A stretch of DNA of 64,000 nt from Gigaspora margarita (GCA_009809945.1 WTPW01000609.1:217784-281783); one strand, 5' to 3'; numbered from the stretch's first letter, positions 11,751-22,819 are shown. The notes: generated from the sequence alone by a model not told the origin. Translations and numbers: made by a program.

Positions 11751-12653
11751 TTGTTTATTTTAGCAGGTTGTGATATCACAAGTTATTATTTAAAAAAAAA
11801 AAACGATTCAAATTATTATTAGTTAAGGTTTGGGTATTAAGATTAGGATTTAGAGGGCATATATATGTGCAAAATTAAATGCTAAAAACTTTTAATTAGA
11901 AGCCCAAGACTAGTTTGAATAATGAAATTTCAAGATATTTGATTTTTTTTAATGTTTCCTAATTTTTCGTTCGTTTTTGTTACACAAGATCCTATGATCT
12001 AATTGGTCGATCATATTAATCTGGATACAATAAATAGAATCTAAAATTAGATTTTTGTAAATCAAGTTATTGAATCTTGCTGTACAATCATAGGAAGTCT
12101 TCATATAATTTCCATTTAGCAAATATACAAAATGAATTTGTAATAAATATAGAAAAATGTGACATTACTATCAGTCCAAAAATGAGGTTCCTTATGTTAT
12201 TTGTGGTTTTACCATATTTTAATGATATACTCCTTTATAATAATACACCTACTTCCTAATCTCTATATAAAAGACCTTGTATAATATATAGCTTATAATA
12301 TAAAGAAATACGTATAAAGTATCAGGATATTATTATCAGATGGATAATATTACTTCAATTCCAGTCCTCTCTTATAACAGTATCTCCTCCAATTATAGCA
12401 TTCTCTTAGCGGATTTAAATAAGTACATTAAATACCCTCAGAGGCTATTATTCTGTAAAATACAATAATTCTATTTCTATAATATTCAAGAAATTCATTG
12501 AACTAAATTCCAAACCTACCAAATTTTGTGTTGACAATTTCAATTCCATTTAAATAAAATTGAAATGTTGTATCCATTTTTGCAGATTTTAATTACGTTT
12601 GTTTATTTCAACTCGAATTTTATTTTTAAACATAATATCTAAGACAGTTTATT
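11751..12653. other. 3' flank of SLR gene 1, duplicated intergenic DNA
   Basis: The block at 11,850-11,950 (a TTTTAATTAGAAGCCCAA-type word) resembles 42,970-43,020 downstream of SLR gene 4. The last part (12,480-12,650), with TATTCAAGAAATTCATT, resembles the 3' flanks of SLR genes 2 and 3. It appears to be the far end of a duplicated SLR cassette. A weak decayed repeat (KSAKMD) may lie at about 12,570-12,600. Confidence 0.5.
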
Positions 12654-13700
12654 TCATAGCACCATATTAATATGCTTTTGGTAATAAATATATGCTTTAT
12701 ATTCATCCATTTCAACACCAATTCCATAATGATAACAATGACCAACTAGATATAGTCCATTAACATTATTCATATTAGCAGATTTTTGATAATAAGCGAA
12801 TGCTTTATGTTTATCATTTTCAACTCCAATTCCAAAAAGATAACAAGATCCGAGGTTCCTTAATCCAATAGTATTTCCCATATCAGCAGATTTTTGATAA
12901 TAAATAAAAGCTTTATGGTCGTCCCTTTCAACTCCTATTCCATTTTTGTAACATTCTCCAAGCCAGTTTAATCCACTAGCATTGCCCATATCGGCAGATT
13001 TTTGATAATAATCGAATGCCTTATGTCCATCCTTTTCAATACCAATTCCGTTTCGATAACAATATCCAAGACTGTTCATTCCTAAAGCATGGCCCATTTC
13101 GGCTAATTTTTGATAATAAATTAATGCCCTATTGATATCTTTTTTAACACCAATTCCATCTCGATAGCAATTACCAAGAGATTCGATTCCAAATGGGTCA
13201 TCCATATCTGCTGATTTTTGATAATAAATGTATGCTTTATAATTATCTTTTTCAACACCGGTTCCACGTTTATAACAAAGGCCGACATCAGCAATTCCAT
13301 TAGAATTTCCTAATTCGGCTGATTTTTGAAAATGAATAAATGCTAGATGATTATCATTTTTAATCCATTTTCCATAATAATAACACATTCCAAGAATATG
13401 TTGAATGATTGAATTGGTTTCAATAATAGGATTAGTTTTGTTCTTTAAACATAAATTGATTATTTCTCCTGGTTTTTGCTGCTTTTTTATAATATGCTGT
13501 TCTATCGAGTGAATAATTGAGCAATTATAATTATCTTTCATAATTTCTTCATTGTATAAATCACATAATTCTTCTGTGACTCTATTTAGAAAATCCTGTG
13601 AATTGTACAATGACAAAGATGCTCGTTTTGAACTGTTTTTAATCGAACGTTCTGCAGATGGATTATTGTAATCGTTTAACATGCTTTTTTTATTTGACAT
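12654..13700 (-). CDS. Sel1-like repeat protein (SLR gene 1)
   Basis: A 348-residue intronless protein. Residues 1-100 form an N-terminal region with the conserved segments SQDFLNRVTEELCDLYNEE and IINLCLKNKTNPII. From about residue 100 come seven 36-residue Sel1 units (consensus LGxCYxxGIGVEKDxxKAFxYYQKSADMGNxxG) to the end. Sel1 units fold as paired helices that build a protein-binding solenoid, so an adaptor or scaffold role is likely; no catalytic motif is seen. The start is set at MSNKK because all paralogues begin MSNxK and have A at -3. An in-frame ATG 13 codons upstream is ignored. The N-terminal part resembles the linker that follows the kinase in AM-fungal kinase-Sel1 proteins (inference). 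Confidence 0.9.
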   Translation of the reverse strand: MSNKKSMLNDYNNPSAERSIKNSSKRASLSLYNSQDFLNRVTEELCDLYNEEIMKDNYNCSIIHSIEQHIIKKQQKPGEIINLCLKNKTNPIIETNSIIQHILGMCYYYGKWIKNDNHLAFIHFQKSAELGNSNGIADVGLCYKRGTGVEKDNYKAYIYYQKSADMDDPFGIESLGNCYRDGIGVKKDINRALIYYQKLAEMGHALGMNSLGYCYRNGIGIEKDGHKAFDYYQKSADMGNASGLNWLGECYKNGIGVERDDHKAFIYYQKSADMGNTIGLRNLGSCYLFGIGVENDKHKAFAYYQKSANMNNVNGLYLVGHCYHYGIGVEMDEYKAYIYYQKHINMVL

Positions 13701-13733
13701 ATTATGTAATTGAAGGTTCAAAAAGGTATAGTA

Positions 13734-13740
13734 TTTCAAG
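13734..13740 (-). promoter_or_regulatory. CTTGAAA motif upstream of SLR gene 1
   Basis: About 35 bp upstream of the ATG. Equivalent CTTGAxx motifs occur upstream of SLR genes 2, 3, 4 and the broken copy 5. It may mark the transcription start or a shared factor site; function is inferred from conservation only. Confidence 0.4.
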
Positions 13741-14013
13741 AGTGCGTATAAGAAATAGGAAAGCAGACACTGTTAAATGTCCGGAGCTAAAAATTTATTT
13801 ATTTGGATATAGTTAAAAAAATAGAAACAGTGATTAGATTAATTGACGATCATCTAATCTAAAAATAGGCGCAGACAAGATAACACAATAATGATTGACA
13901 GCATAATTGTTACATGAATATCTATACTGATATTGTCATGCCTTGTCCGCTTTTTGTATTTGTCATTAATGATATTGCTTTGTTCTGTCATGTTCATGTA
14001 AAATTTTGTCTTA
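13741..14013. other. Conserved 5' flank of SLR gene 1
   Basis: Includes ATATCTATACTGATATTG (about 13,917-13,935), matched at 40,095 upstream of gene 3 and loosely at 44,705 upstream of gene 4, and TTTGTTCTGTCATG, matched at 40,835. This shared DNA is probably promoter plus duplication flank. The short minus frame at 13,854-14,066 crosses a MITE end and is not called. Confidence 0.55.
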
Positions 14014-14186
14014 CAGTCTCCTCCCGCTATAGTAGTCACAATATCCTGATGATATGCACCAATCATTTACAATTATTATAAAATTAAAATCGCTATAATC
14101 ACACGATTTGACTATTACCCATGACTCTCTCACTATAGTCACATCAATTTACTGCCAGACTGTGTGACTATAGCGGGAGTGGACTG
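14014..14186. mobile_element. Pogo/mariner-like MITE
   Basis: A 173-bp element with TIRs CAGTCTCCTCCCGCTATAGT (left) and, inverted, CAGTCCACTCCCGCTATAGT (right). TA flanks both sides (14,012-14,013 and 14,187-14,188). The corresponding flank of SLR gene 3 (about 40,860-40,880) lacks it and has one TA, an empty site. TATAGTCAC words recur near 63,395-63,500. Confidence 0.85.
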
Positions 14187-14821
14187 TACTAATAACGAAG
14201 ATGATTTATTCGCGTTTATACACATAGGCTACTTTAAATACCGTTATACAGTACGTCTCGAAGCAGCTCGTGTCATTTAATCTAAAATCAATTGAATATG
14301 TCAAATTGAATATGCAGATATGAAAGGAAAAGCTGAATAGAGGAAAATATGTATATAAAGACTCGAATTATTTCCACGCCTCGATCGTATCATTCCACTA
14401 TTAGAATCCATATTAGGGTATTATTCTGTTGTTTAGTTGTTAGTTACTATCCGCAACCTTCACCTGACACATGTAAGCCTGGTACCTTTTCACCGTTATA
14501 ATATACGCACATAACAATTATCACTTTATTGCAATAAGTCAATAGATAATTCATCTGATGAAATCTTTACTTTGGACAATCAATTCAGCTAATAAAATTT
14601 TAAATTAAATTGACTCTCTTTTAATGAGTTTTTTAATAATGAACTCCAGATATGTCTTTTTCAATATAATGAACTCCAGGTATGTCTTTTTTCAATATAC
14701 AGTAAATCTACTAATTATGTTAAATGTTTTGATAGCAATTTTGTAAATGACAGTGACCTTTTTCTATCAAATAACTAGTTCTTATAAAAAAAGTCAGTTG
14801 TTCAAAAATAAGCTCATAGAA
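14187..14821. other. Duplicated 5' flank of SLR gene 1, part 2
   Basis: No gene. The order of words (AACGAAGATGATT, then CAGCTAATAAA, then a run ending in AATGAGTTTT) parallels 40,870-41,170 upstream of SLR gene 3. Confidence 0.55.
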
Positions 14822-15056
14822 TAAGGCCACGCAAAGTTAATTTTTCATTTTGCATAACCTGCCGACCCAATTTTTCCAAAAAATTTTTTTAAATTCCTAT
14901 TGTGCCAATTATACATTTTTGCCATTTAATTTTTTCTCCGGTGTCACCCGATGATGGCCTCAAATTTCCGGAATTACCCGATATGTCCGATAAAAAAAAA
15001 CAAAATTTTCTGATTCCATATTATGCAAACCGAAGAATTAACTTTGCATGACCTTA
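14822..15056. mobile_element. TIR MITE (AAGGCCACGCAAAG), copy 1
   Basis: Left TAAGGCCACGCAAAGTTAAT pairs with right ATTAACTTTGCATGACCTTA, and TTTTGCATAA pairs with TTATGCAAAC. About 235 bp. A related, shorter copy follows at 15,080. Confidence 0.8.
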
Positions 15057-15079
15057 GACGTGAATATGAATATTAATTC

Positions 15080-15195
15080 AGGCCACGCAAAGTTTTTTTT
15101 TTAAAAAAATAAAAATAAAAATAAAATCCGACTCACCGACCGGAATTTTGAAACACCGGGTTATGCAAAACGAAAAATTAACATTGCATGGCTAA
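15080..15195. mobile_element. TIR MITE (AAGGCCACGCAAAG), copy 2
   Basis: About 116 bp. It begins AGGCCACGCAAAG and ends with AAAATTAACATTGCATGGCTAA, the inverted partner. An AAAATAAAAATAAAAATA run sits in the middle. It lies about 23 bp from copy 1 in the same orientation. Confidence 0.7.
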
Positions 15196-15794
15196 ATAAT
15201 TTTTTGTTTTTAAAATTACGCGAAACCTGAATTTAGCAATTTATTATTTTTTTTGATTAGTTTTTACACCAATGAACTTTTCAGATATCCTAAAACTTTC
15301 ATCAAGTAATTTCGAATAAATTGTCAATAAAAGGAGTTTAATTGGAAAATGTAGGTAGGATAATGCAAATAAAAAAAATTAATTTAATACGGGTTAATCT
15401 GTCTATATTATGAAAGGGAAAAAATACCTTGTCATCTGTTATAACAGAAATCTCATAATTCACTCCGTATATGAATAACAATTCCTTTGTGCCGCATCAT
15501 AATGAGGAATTTCAAAATTAAAAAAAATAATATATTTCAGATATAAGTGGGAGTTTAAAAATCTTATTTGTGTTTCAAAATTTTGAAATCGGAAAATGAA
15601 ATAAATGAAACTGGAATGTTTAGAGACACCATTTAACGAAATAAATAAGCTTTTCAACGACAAAGATTATCATTTCAAATTTAACTGAAAATGAAATAAA
15701 GTTGATTCATTGCTCGTTTGAAAATGAATACGTCACCTATTTCTGTCAAAATTAAATTCCCACACTTAATTCTGAAACCCATAATATCATATAG
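15196..15794. other. Duplicated 5' flank of SLR gene 1, part 3
   Basis: Matches 41,380-41,560 upstream of SLR gene 3, for example AACTTTTCAGA, then GGAAAATGTAGGTAGGATAA and ATGCAAATAAAAAAAATTAA. No gene. Confidence 0.6.
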
Positions 15795-17030
15795 GCGAAA
15801 AATAACGCTCAGGGGCGATCAGGCCCCTTAAAATAGCATATAGTGGTCTCTTGCAGTATATGTGACACCATTAATAAAATGATTGATCAATTGATTTAGA
15901 ATAAATATTACTTATACTGCAAGAGATCCAATATAGTGTCTCGAATTAGCGTCCATGCGCGTTCCGAATTAACGCGCACCTGATATAAACTGTAATCCTT
16001 TAACGCGACAATTCATCTGTATCACTGACCCGAGCCACAACAAATATTAAATTTGCACCCCGTTCAAACTTTTATAGGCAGACATTATTACGACTGGCTG
16101 ATGTAAATTAGTTTAAAGTACTTTTTGAGAGCATAACACAAACACAAAATCATTGACGATTGATTTAACAACATTTCATTCATAAACTAACCCTAAAACC
16201 AATTCTAACTTCGAAGAAACGTTTATATTCATTGAGCAAAATAATCAAAAATATTCAATATCCTCTAGAACTTAACATAAAGGCGAATATTTTTACATTT
16301 AATGCTAGTACTTAGTCATATTACTATATGTAAAAAAGTTCTAACTGCTGGAATCGGTCAACAAAAAAAAAAGATTGAGAATACGTGTAAGATTTAATTA
16401 ACTTAAAAAACAATAAGTTTACTAATGCACATATTTTACGTTTCTGAATATTATAAATTAGTAGTGTAACTTTAGGTTAAGTAGGTTAAGTAGTAGATCG
16501 ATAGTATGTTTGAGTATATGAACATTATTGCTTCATAATTGTATAGGCTAAAACATCTCTAATAAATGACACGATGTTTAAAAATAAAATTGAATCACTT
16601 TAATTATTTTTCAAAATAAAATTATAATAAATATAGTTTCGCTAATAATTTATCCACACATTGAATTTTTTGATCAATTTGAGCTTGGGTTTATGTGTAA
16701 TACAGTATATATCAATTTACCACGTATCTGTATTTTTGTGAAAATTCTTTTTTGCATGTATTTATCAGTTTGTAAGCTTTTTTATTTCGTTTCCTAATAG
16801 ATAAATTTCTTAAAAATTGTGCACTTTGATTGGTTATTTAATCACGCGTTGTTTTGAAAATATCCATTTCCAAAAATTAGCCCTTATTTCGAAATAACGC
16901 AGTATAGATGACACTTATTCTAAATCAATTAATCACTAATGCATTTTATTAATGGTATAACCTATACTGCAAGAGATTCCCAATGCACATGCGCGTACTC
17001 GAAATAACGCGCAGGTGAGCGTTATTTCGC
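15795..17030. mobile_element. 1.24-kb TIR element with subterminal hairpins
   Basis: The ends GCGAAAAATAACGCTC and GAGCGTTATTTCGC are inverted with a small indel. Near each end lies a larger hairpin-forming block: TCTTGCAGTATA to TATACTGCAAGA at 15,851-15,927, and a related block in opposite orientation at 16,905-16,971. Both share ACCATTAATAAAATG and TTGATTTAGAATAA. The interior has no coding potential and no clear TSD. Likely a non-autonomous DNA transposon. Confidence 0.65.
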
Positions 17031-17623
17031 GCTTGTACGGTATTACATTATTTTTAAACTACAATTCGAGGCAAACTTTGACAAATCATCACATACATAA
17101 AAAAAAAAATAAATATCTTTATCATATTTACGCAATTAGACATATTTTGATGAGAAATAGGTAAAAACAAGCTACAAGTTTAAATCGGGTTTTAATAGTG
17201 TTAGTCAATAATTTTATCTATTCAATTTACGAAAATATCATGAACTTAAAATGAGATGCATGGTATACTATGAATTTAAACTTATTTTAAATATATCGAT
17301 CAATAATCATCATGCTAGCGATTAAATCCGAATGAAATAAAATTAAAGGTATTAAAATTACAATTATTCATGAATTTAAACAGATTATATTGATTAGTAA
17401 TCAGAAAGTTATTTATATTCATTTATTATAAGATTTTACAAAATAATTTAATTATCACCTTGAAGAAACATTAAACAAAAATTCTTGTTTTTTCTTAGTG
17501 TTGTAAAAATGCATATGCAAGATCTCTCAAAATAGTAGACTCTCATGAATTTGACCCAACTTTGAATCACGGAATTAATACGGATTTTTTGAATAGTTAG
17601 ATATATAAATACAAAGTGTCTAC
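17031..17623. other. Duplicated intergenic DNA
   Basis: Positions 17,250-17,460 resemble 42,240-42,480 (CGAATGAAATAAA followed by AAAGGTATT, AACTGGTTATATT-like and TTTTACAAAAT words). No gene. Confidence 0.5.
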
Positions 17624-19123
17624 CAGTGTTTCGGCCTAAACCTCTCCCCAAAGTCCGAAACGTTTCGGCCCTGGAGTTTCGGTTTCGCCCAAAATCCGAA
17701 ACCTCTGAAATGGGCGAAACCCCCGAAACGGGCGAAACCTCCGAAATGGGCGAAACCCTCCGAAACTGGGCGAAACCGAAACTTCCGAAACTTCCGAAAC
17801 CTCTGAAACCTAGCGAATTGAAGATATATTATATATATTACATACATTATGCGTCACTTTGAATTTATGTTAATTCATAAAATAGCGTCATATAACGTCC
17901 CCAGCTAATACAGTTAGGTGTTTTAATAATAATAAAAAATTTATATTGAATATACTAACTAATAACTAATACATAAACTCAACTACAAGGGGAAGGGAAT
18001 CCGATTCTTAATATAAACTATAACTAAGACATATTAGTCCTAAATCATCGTTGAGACAATGTCTAGGGCGAAATGTCTGAGACAAAAGGTCTGAGGAAAC
18101 TTAGCTAAGGCGGCCTTAAATACCTTTTACTTTACTAAGAGCTACTGCGCTATCTTTAAACTCAGGCTTATCTTCTCTTCGGGTTGTAACAATCCGCATT
18201 ACAATCGTTGTTCCAAATGTTTCCTACAATCATTGTGCCAAATATTTACAACAATGCTTACTCTCTATCTAATGTATAGGAATAATTAATCATTGGGATT
18301 AATCTACATCTCTAAGCTTTCATCCGCCACCTAAAAGCCTCACGATATTCTTGTGGCTTCGGGTTATTTGGGCTTTTAGTACCACCAAATCACAGCCAGG
18401 GACACAAGTTTAAACTTTAACCCGTGACATTGCATTTACTTTGAATTTCTTATTTTTACTTGTTCAATTACTTATTCTTAGATTATTTTAACTATGTGAG
18501 TAGCCGTGGCATTTTTTAAGATAAAAATGCCAATTAAAATAATATTGAGTGCCATATTCTTATAATTTTGACAAGTTTTGGTGTAAAAATCTTTAATATG
18601 CAAATTTTGTTTATCATGATTATAAATTTTAGGCTTTTGTCTTTAGTTTTTATAAAATCAATTTATATTTTTTATGTATAATAATAAAATTTTTTAAATT
18701 TTATATTATTATATATAATTAAAATAAAAAAACCTTAATAAGGAAAAAATCTTAATTATATACGGAATATAAAAAAAATACAAATACGGTTTGTGTATTT
18801 TATTTTATTATATCTGACAATAAAAGGCTTCTAAAAAAAATCAAAAAAATATTTCCTCTGGTAAAGGCCACTTCTTTTTATGCCACGAATACGAATTTTA
18901 GTTCCTAACTATCATTTATGTGAAACTTAGTGTTTATTATTTTCGGAAGTTTTGGAAGTTTCGCCTAGTTTCGCCCAGTTTCAGAGGTTTCAGAAGTTTC
19001 GCCCAGTTTCGCCCAGTTTCGGAGGGTTCGGAGGTTTCGGCTTTGAGACCTTTGGCGAAACTAGGTTTCGGAGGTTTCGCCAGTTTCGCACAGCCGAAAC
19101 TTTCGGTTTAGGCCGAAACACTG
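17624..19123. mobile_element. 1.5-kb non-autonomous hAT element
   Basis: The termini CAGTGTTTCGGCCTAAAC and its inverse are flanked by a perfect 8-bp TSD, GTGTCTAC (17,616-17,623 and 19,124-19,131). Both subterminal regions (to about 17,815 and from about 18,935) are arrays of GAAAC-containing words (GGGCGAAAC, TCCGAAAC and complements), the usual layout of hAT transposase-binding sites. There is no transposase frame. The middle carries an LTR-like block. The Gly/Phe/Arg- and Glu/Thr-rich frames inside the arrays are repeat artefacts. Confidence 0.9.
17914..18429 (-). mobile_element. Gypsy-like LTR remnant inside the hAT element
   Basis: On the minus strand the block begins TGTCACGGGTT at 18,429. 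It has a TTTAAGGCCGCCTTAGC core-promoter-like stretch, then ATATAAATT words, and ends near 17,914. Just beyond is CTGTATTAGCTGGGGACG, which resembles a primer-binding-site region. G+C is higher than in the neighbours. No TSD was found, so it may be a truncated element rather than a solo LTR. Confidence 0.45.
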
Positions 19124-19614
19124 GTGTCTACGCATTTAAATATTTCTTTTCACTTATAGGCGTGTACTAGACCCGGGTCTACAAAGAGTTTAAAAATTGA
19201 TGGAATGAAATAGGTCTGGTCTTATAAATGTACTTTACGATAAATATAAACAATAACAGAGATCATTAATCCAGAAATTACATTGATACTAATGAAAAGC
19301 ACTAAGTAAAGTTTTTATGTATTTAATCATTTAATTTTAACTTTCACTAATATGGGTATGTAATTTTTAGCTTAAAGTCCATTCGTGAATCTTTTTGCTA
19401 TATAATTAACTTTTGTAACTTATGGCAAACGGTTTAATAAGATTGATCAACCGAAATTACGTACGTACTTATGACTACTGCATTTTTGAGCTTAATTTCC
19501 AATTCCAGATGTCCGGAGTAACAACTAACTAAGGGAGAAGAAAATTGATCAAATGCTATAAGAAAAGATCATTGTGATTTGTTAGCCACACAACATCTGA
19601 TTTACTATTTAACA
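19124..19614. other. Intergenic DNA, nothing recognised
   Basis: No frame with protein character, and no repeat shared elsewhere in the window was noticed. Confidence 0.5.
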
Positions 19615-19787
19615 GTCGTACCTGAGGTTAACACCTACCTGAAGTTGTCTGAAAACGCATTTGACTGAAATTTAACCCTACCCTTGAAATTGGATCATTT
19701 TGCACGTGTTAACTAGGTAAGTTTAGGCAAGTGTAACTTCAGGTGTCTTAAGTTGCAACTTCAGGCGGGTGTTAATTTCAGGCATGA
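19615..19787. mobile_element. TIR MITE (ACCTGAAGTTG ends)
   Basis: The 33-bp ends match at about 28 of 33 positions when inverted (left CCTGAGGTTAACACC, right GGTGTTAATTTCAGG). Internal copies of AACTTCAGG repeat the motif. It directly abuts the hAT-like terminus at 19,789. Confidence 0.75.
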
Positions 19788-19788
19788 C

Positions 19789-20763
19789 TAGGGCTGTTAA
19801 GTGGTCCGACTAAAACCGGTGGACCGCCGGTCCGTCCTAGGACCGGGCCGGTCCTGTCTTTTTTGGGACGGACCGAAAAGACCGTCGGTCCTAATAACAG
19901 TAATTATTAAATCATTGTTATAGATAAATTATAGATAAAATCGTAATCTAATTCTGCGATTTTTTGCGATATTTAACATGTACACAATAAATGAAATATC
20001 TAACTATAGTTGTGAGGAAATTTTTTATTGAGTTGACATAAAGTCATAGCGATAGGTTAAGCAAATAACTGGTCTAACTTTGGAAAAACTGAATTTCTTA
20101 TTGCGTAAATCAGGTGTAGGGCTGTTAATCAGTTCGAATAAAACCGCCAGTCCTGCAGTCTGTCTTAGGACCGGGACATTCTAGTCTTTATAGGGAGGAC
20201 CAAAAAGACTATTGGTACTAATATAGTTAGTATTAAATTATTGTAACGAACATATATAGCCTAATTTTTTGACTTATTGGGTTCGGATTATTAGCACTAT
20301 TACAAATATACAATATATGTAAAGTTGATTTTTAGAGACTTAGACAACGATAATAAATTTAAAAATTTAAATCTTATTTTTCTTAACAAGAATTAGATAT
20401 ACAAATCGAACATTTTTAACTAAAATGATTGTCTAGATTTACTTCAGGACAGGGTTCAAAATTCATGCATTGTCATTACTAATAATAATAGACAGGTTTA
20501 AATATTGGTTAGAGGTAGCTTAATGCAATTAAACGAGTAATAAACTAATAATTTGAATGGAGTCTATAATAATAACGTGTAATAATACATAATAATTAAC
20601 ATGTTAGTGTAATTTATGTGGCATTGAATTAATCTAATAATCGGTCCGTCCAGTCTTATATTGATCGGTCCTAATCGGTCCTGAACCGCAGTCCGGTCCA
20701 ACTTTTTAAAAGACCGCCGGTCTTTGAACCAAGACGGACCGGACGGACCGATTAACAGCCCTA
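19789..20763. mobile_element. hAT-like element(s) with GGTCCG arrays
   Basis: The left terminus TAGGGCTGTTAA (19,789) and right terminus TTAACAGCCCTA (20,752-20,763) are inverted. A second left terminus, TAGGGCTGTTAATC, lies at 20,117. Each terminus is followed by G+C-rich GGACCG, GGTCCG and ACCGCCGGTC words, as in hAT subterminal regions. Two left ends and one right end imply nesting or a partial copy. The best TSD for the inner element (ATCAGGTG against TTCACGGG) is only 5 of 8. Confidence 0.75.
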
Positions 20764-20774
20764 TTCACGGGCAA

Positions 20775-21070
20775 TAACTTATTTATTCCACGGTTCTTTT
20801 GCTTCCATACAATTTTTTTCAATTTAAAACGACCTATTTCGTTATGTTTGTTTATTTCATCTCAAGATTCTTTCTCTTCTTCTTTTACTGTTTTTTTTTT
20901 TAGCTAGGGTGACATAAATGGATTAATAAAGTCTTCTTAAAATACAGTAACATAAAAACAAAAAGATATACAATCAAAAAGAAGTCTAAAGATTCTAGAA
21001 CGTATGATCTGGGCAATAAGTATGAAACAATAGTATGGAAGTATAAATAAGAACCGTGGAATAAATTACA
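20775..21070. mobile_element. TIR MITE (TTATTCCACGGTTCT)
   Basis: Left TTATTCCACGGTTCTTTT, then GCTTCCATAC, pairs with right GTATGGAAGTATAAATAAG, then AACCGTGGAATAA. About 296 bp. TSD unclear. Confidence 0.7.
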
Positions 21071-21734
21071 TACGCAACCAGTTGTATTTAATGGATCTTG
21101 AAGAACTTTAATACAGAAATCATAATCTTTTCGTGCAATAACATAAAGCTTTTACAACGTAGAATATTAGATTTATCATTGAAAATTTAGTGTTTTTCAA
21201 ATGCAATGCAAGATAAAAATGACGATTCTTGTAACTCTGACATTTTTAAAAACTTACGTTATAGAGCGGTTTGACGAATTTCAATCTCGCATATCCTTTA
21301 TTTTTTTATAAAATTATTTTATTGATTTATAATGATTAAATATTAATTTTAAATTCTCTGACCAAACGAGTCAGTTTGGATTCTGTTTCAACATAAATTG
21401 ATTCGGAATCCACAAAATTCAGTTACAACGTACAAACATATATAGTAAAATTATGAACTAGAAACCTTCAAAGATGGGGTTTACATAATAAATTTTAAAA
21501 TTTCTGCTATTCGATTGGTTATTTATATAAGCGAGATATATAGCCAGGAGGCAAGTTAGCAATACTTTTTAAAGATTAGCGTACATATAGTTACAATAAC
21601 AAATTGTACATTGCTGTTGATATCAAAAACTGAATACTTTGCGGGTTTAATTCTACAATACTCAAGAAAGGTTATTTCACTAGCTTCCCCAAATTATCAT
21701 TAATTCCACATAGATAATTATATACAAATTGAAA
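21071..21734. other. 3' flank of SLR gene 2
   Basis: Positions 21,380-21,590 (GATTCGGAATCCA, GAACTAGAAACCTTCAAAGA, TATAAGCGAGATATAT) match 38,395-38,790 downstream of SLR gene 3 and partly 42,960-43,110 downstream of gene 4. This flank lacks the 219-bp insertion found in the gene 3 flank. Confidence 0.65.
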
Positions 21735-21879
21735 TTTTGCAGATTTTTGATAAAAAAAGATTTCATAATATTTACCTATTACAACTCTAATCTGATAAGA
21801 GCATCCAAGGTTGATTATGTTATTAGTGCCATATTAGCATATTTTTTGTAATAAATATATGCTTTATATTCATCCTTTT
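21735..21879 (-). pseudogene. Decayed and frameshifted Sel1 tail of SLR gene 2
   Basis: One base is missing in the run AAAAAAC at about 21,918-21,924, where gene 3 has AAAAAAGC. The other frame still reads LGFWYLHGIGVEKDEYKAY and then ANMALIT, stopping at 21,815. Beyond it a further unit is visible but degraded (INLGCSYQIRV, FFYQKSAKF). The ancestral protein was longer. Confidence 0.75.
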
Positions 21880-22779
21880 CTACTCCGATTCCATGAAGAT
21901 ACCAAAATCCAAGTTTTTTATTTGGTTAACATTACCCAAATTAGCTGATTTTAGATAATAAATGGATGCCATATGTTCATCCTTTACGACACCAATTCCG
22001 TAAAGATAACAATCCCCAAGATAGTTCATTCCACTAGCATTACCCATATCAGCAGATTTTTGATAATAATTGAATGCCATATGTACATCCTTTTCAACAC
22101 CAATTCCGTTTCGATAACAATTCCCAAGACAGTTCATTCCTATAGCATGACCCATTTCAACGGATTTTTGATAATAAAATAATGCCGTATCGATATCTTT
22201 TTCAACCCCAATTCCATCTCGATAACATTTACCAAGAGATTCTATTCCAAATGGATCACCCATATCTGCTGATTTTTGATAATAAATGAATGCTTTATGA
22301 TCATCTTGTTCAACTCCGATTCCATATTTATAACAAAAGCCGAGATCACACATTCCATTAGAATTTCCCAATTCAGCTGATCTTTGATAATGAATATATG
22401 TTTGACAATAATCAGTTTTAATCCATTTACCATAATGATAGCACATTCCAAGAATATGTTGAATGATAGAATTAGTTTGAACAATAGGATTTGTTTTGTT
22501 ATTTAAACATAGATTGATTATTTCTTCCGGTTTTTGTTGCTTATTTTTCATATGCTGTTCTATCGAATAAATAACTGAATGATTATAATTTTCTTTCATA
22601 ACTTCTTTATTATACAAATCACATAATTCTCCAATGATACTATTTAGAAAATCCTGCGATAAGTCTACACGCTTTGAACTATTAACAATTTGATCTTTAT
22701 CATCATAAATACTGCTTTCTATTAAATGTTCCATGAATGGATTGTTGTAAATGTTCGGCAAGCTTTTTTCATTTGACAT
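21880..22779 (-). CDS. Sel1-like repeat protein, C-terminus frameshifted (SLR gene 2)
   Basis: 299 residues from MSNEK, A at -3, no introns. The N-terminal region has DFLNSIIGELCDLYNKE and EEIINLCLNNKTNPI. Five Sel1 units follow. The sixth unit is lost to the frameshift, and the last residues (LDFGIFMESE) are out-of-frame. Because five units and the N-terminal region are intact, a shortened protein may still be made. The SLR role as a protein-binding scaffold is inferred from the family. Compared with gene 3, unit 5 has the same uncommon sequence (YLYGIGVVKDEH, YYLKSAN), so the two are close paralogues. Confidence 0.75.
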   Translation of the reverse strand: MSNEKSLPNIYNNPFMEHLIESSIYDDKDQIVNSSKRVDLSQDFLNSIIGELCDLYNKEVMKENYNHSVIYSIEQHMKNKQQKPEEIINLCLNNKTNPIVQTNSIIQHILGMCYHYGKWIKTDYCQTYIHYQRSAELGNSNGMCDLGFCYKYGIGVEQDDHKAFIYYQKSADMGDPFGIESLGKCYRDGIGVEKDIDTALFYYQKSVEMGHAIGMNCLGNCYRNGIGVEKDVHMAFNYYQKSADMGNASGMNYLGDCYLYGIGVVKDEHMASIYYLKSANLGNVNQIKNLDFGIFMESE

Positions 22780-22819
22780 GTTATGTGTTTAAAATTTTAA
22801 ATAAGTTATTGGTATAGTT

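Noticed and set aside
17620-19170. Arg/Phe/Gly- and Glu/Thr-rich frames on both strands
   Set aside because: They are translations of the GAAAC arrays of the hAT element.
20764-20771. TSD for the GGTCCG hAT-like element
   Set aside because: Best comparison with 20,109-20,116 is only 5 of 8, so no TSD is claimed.
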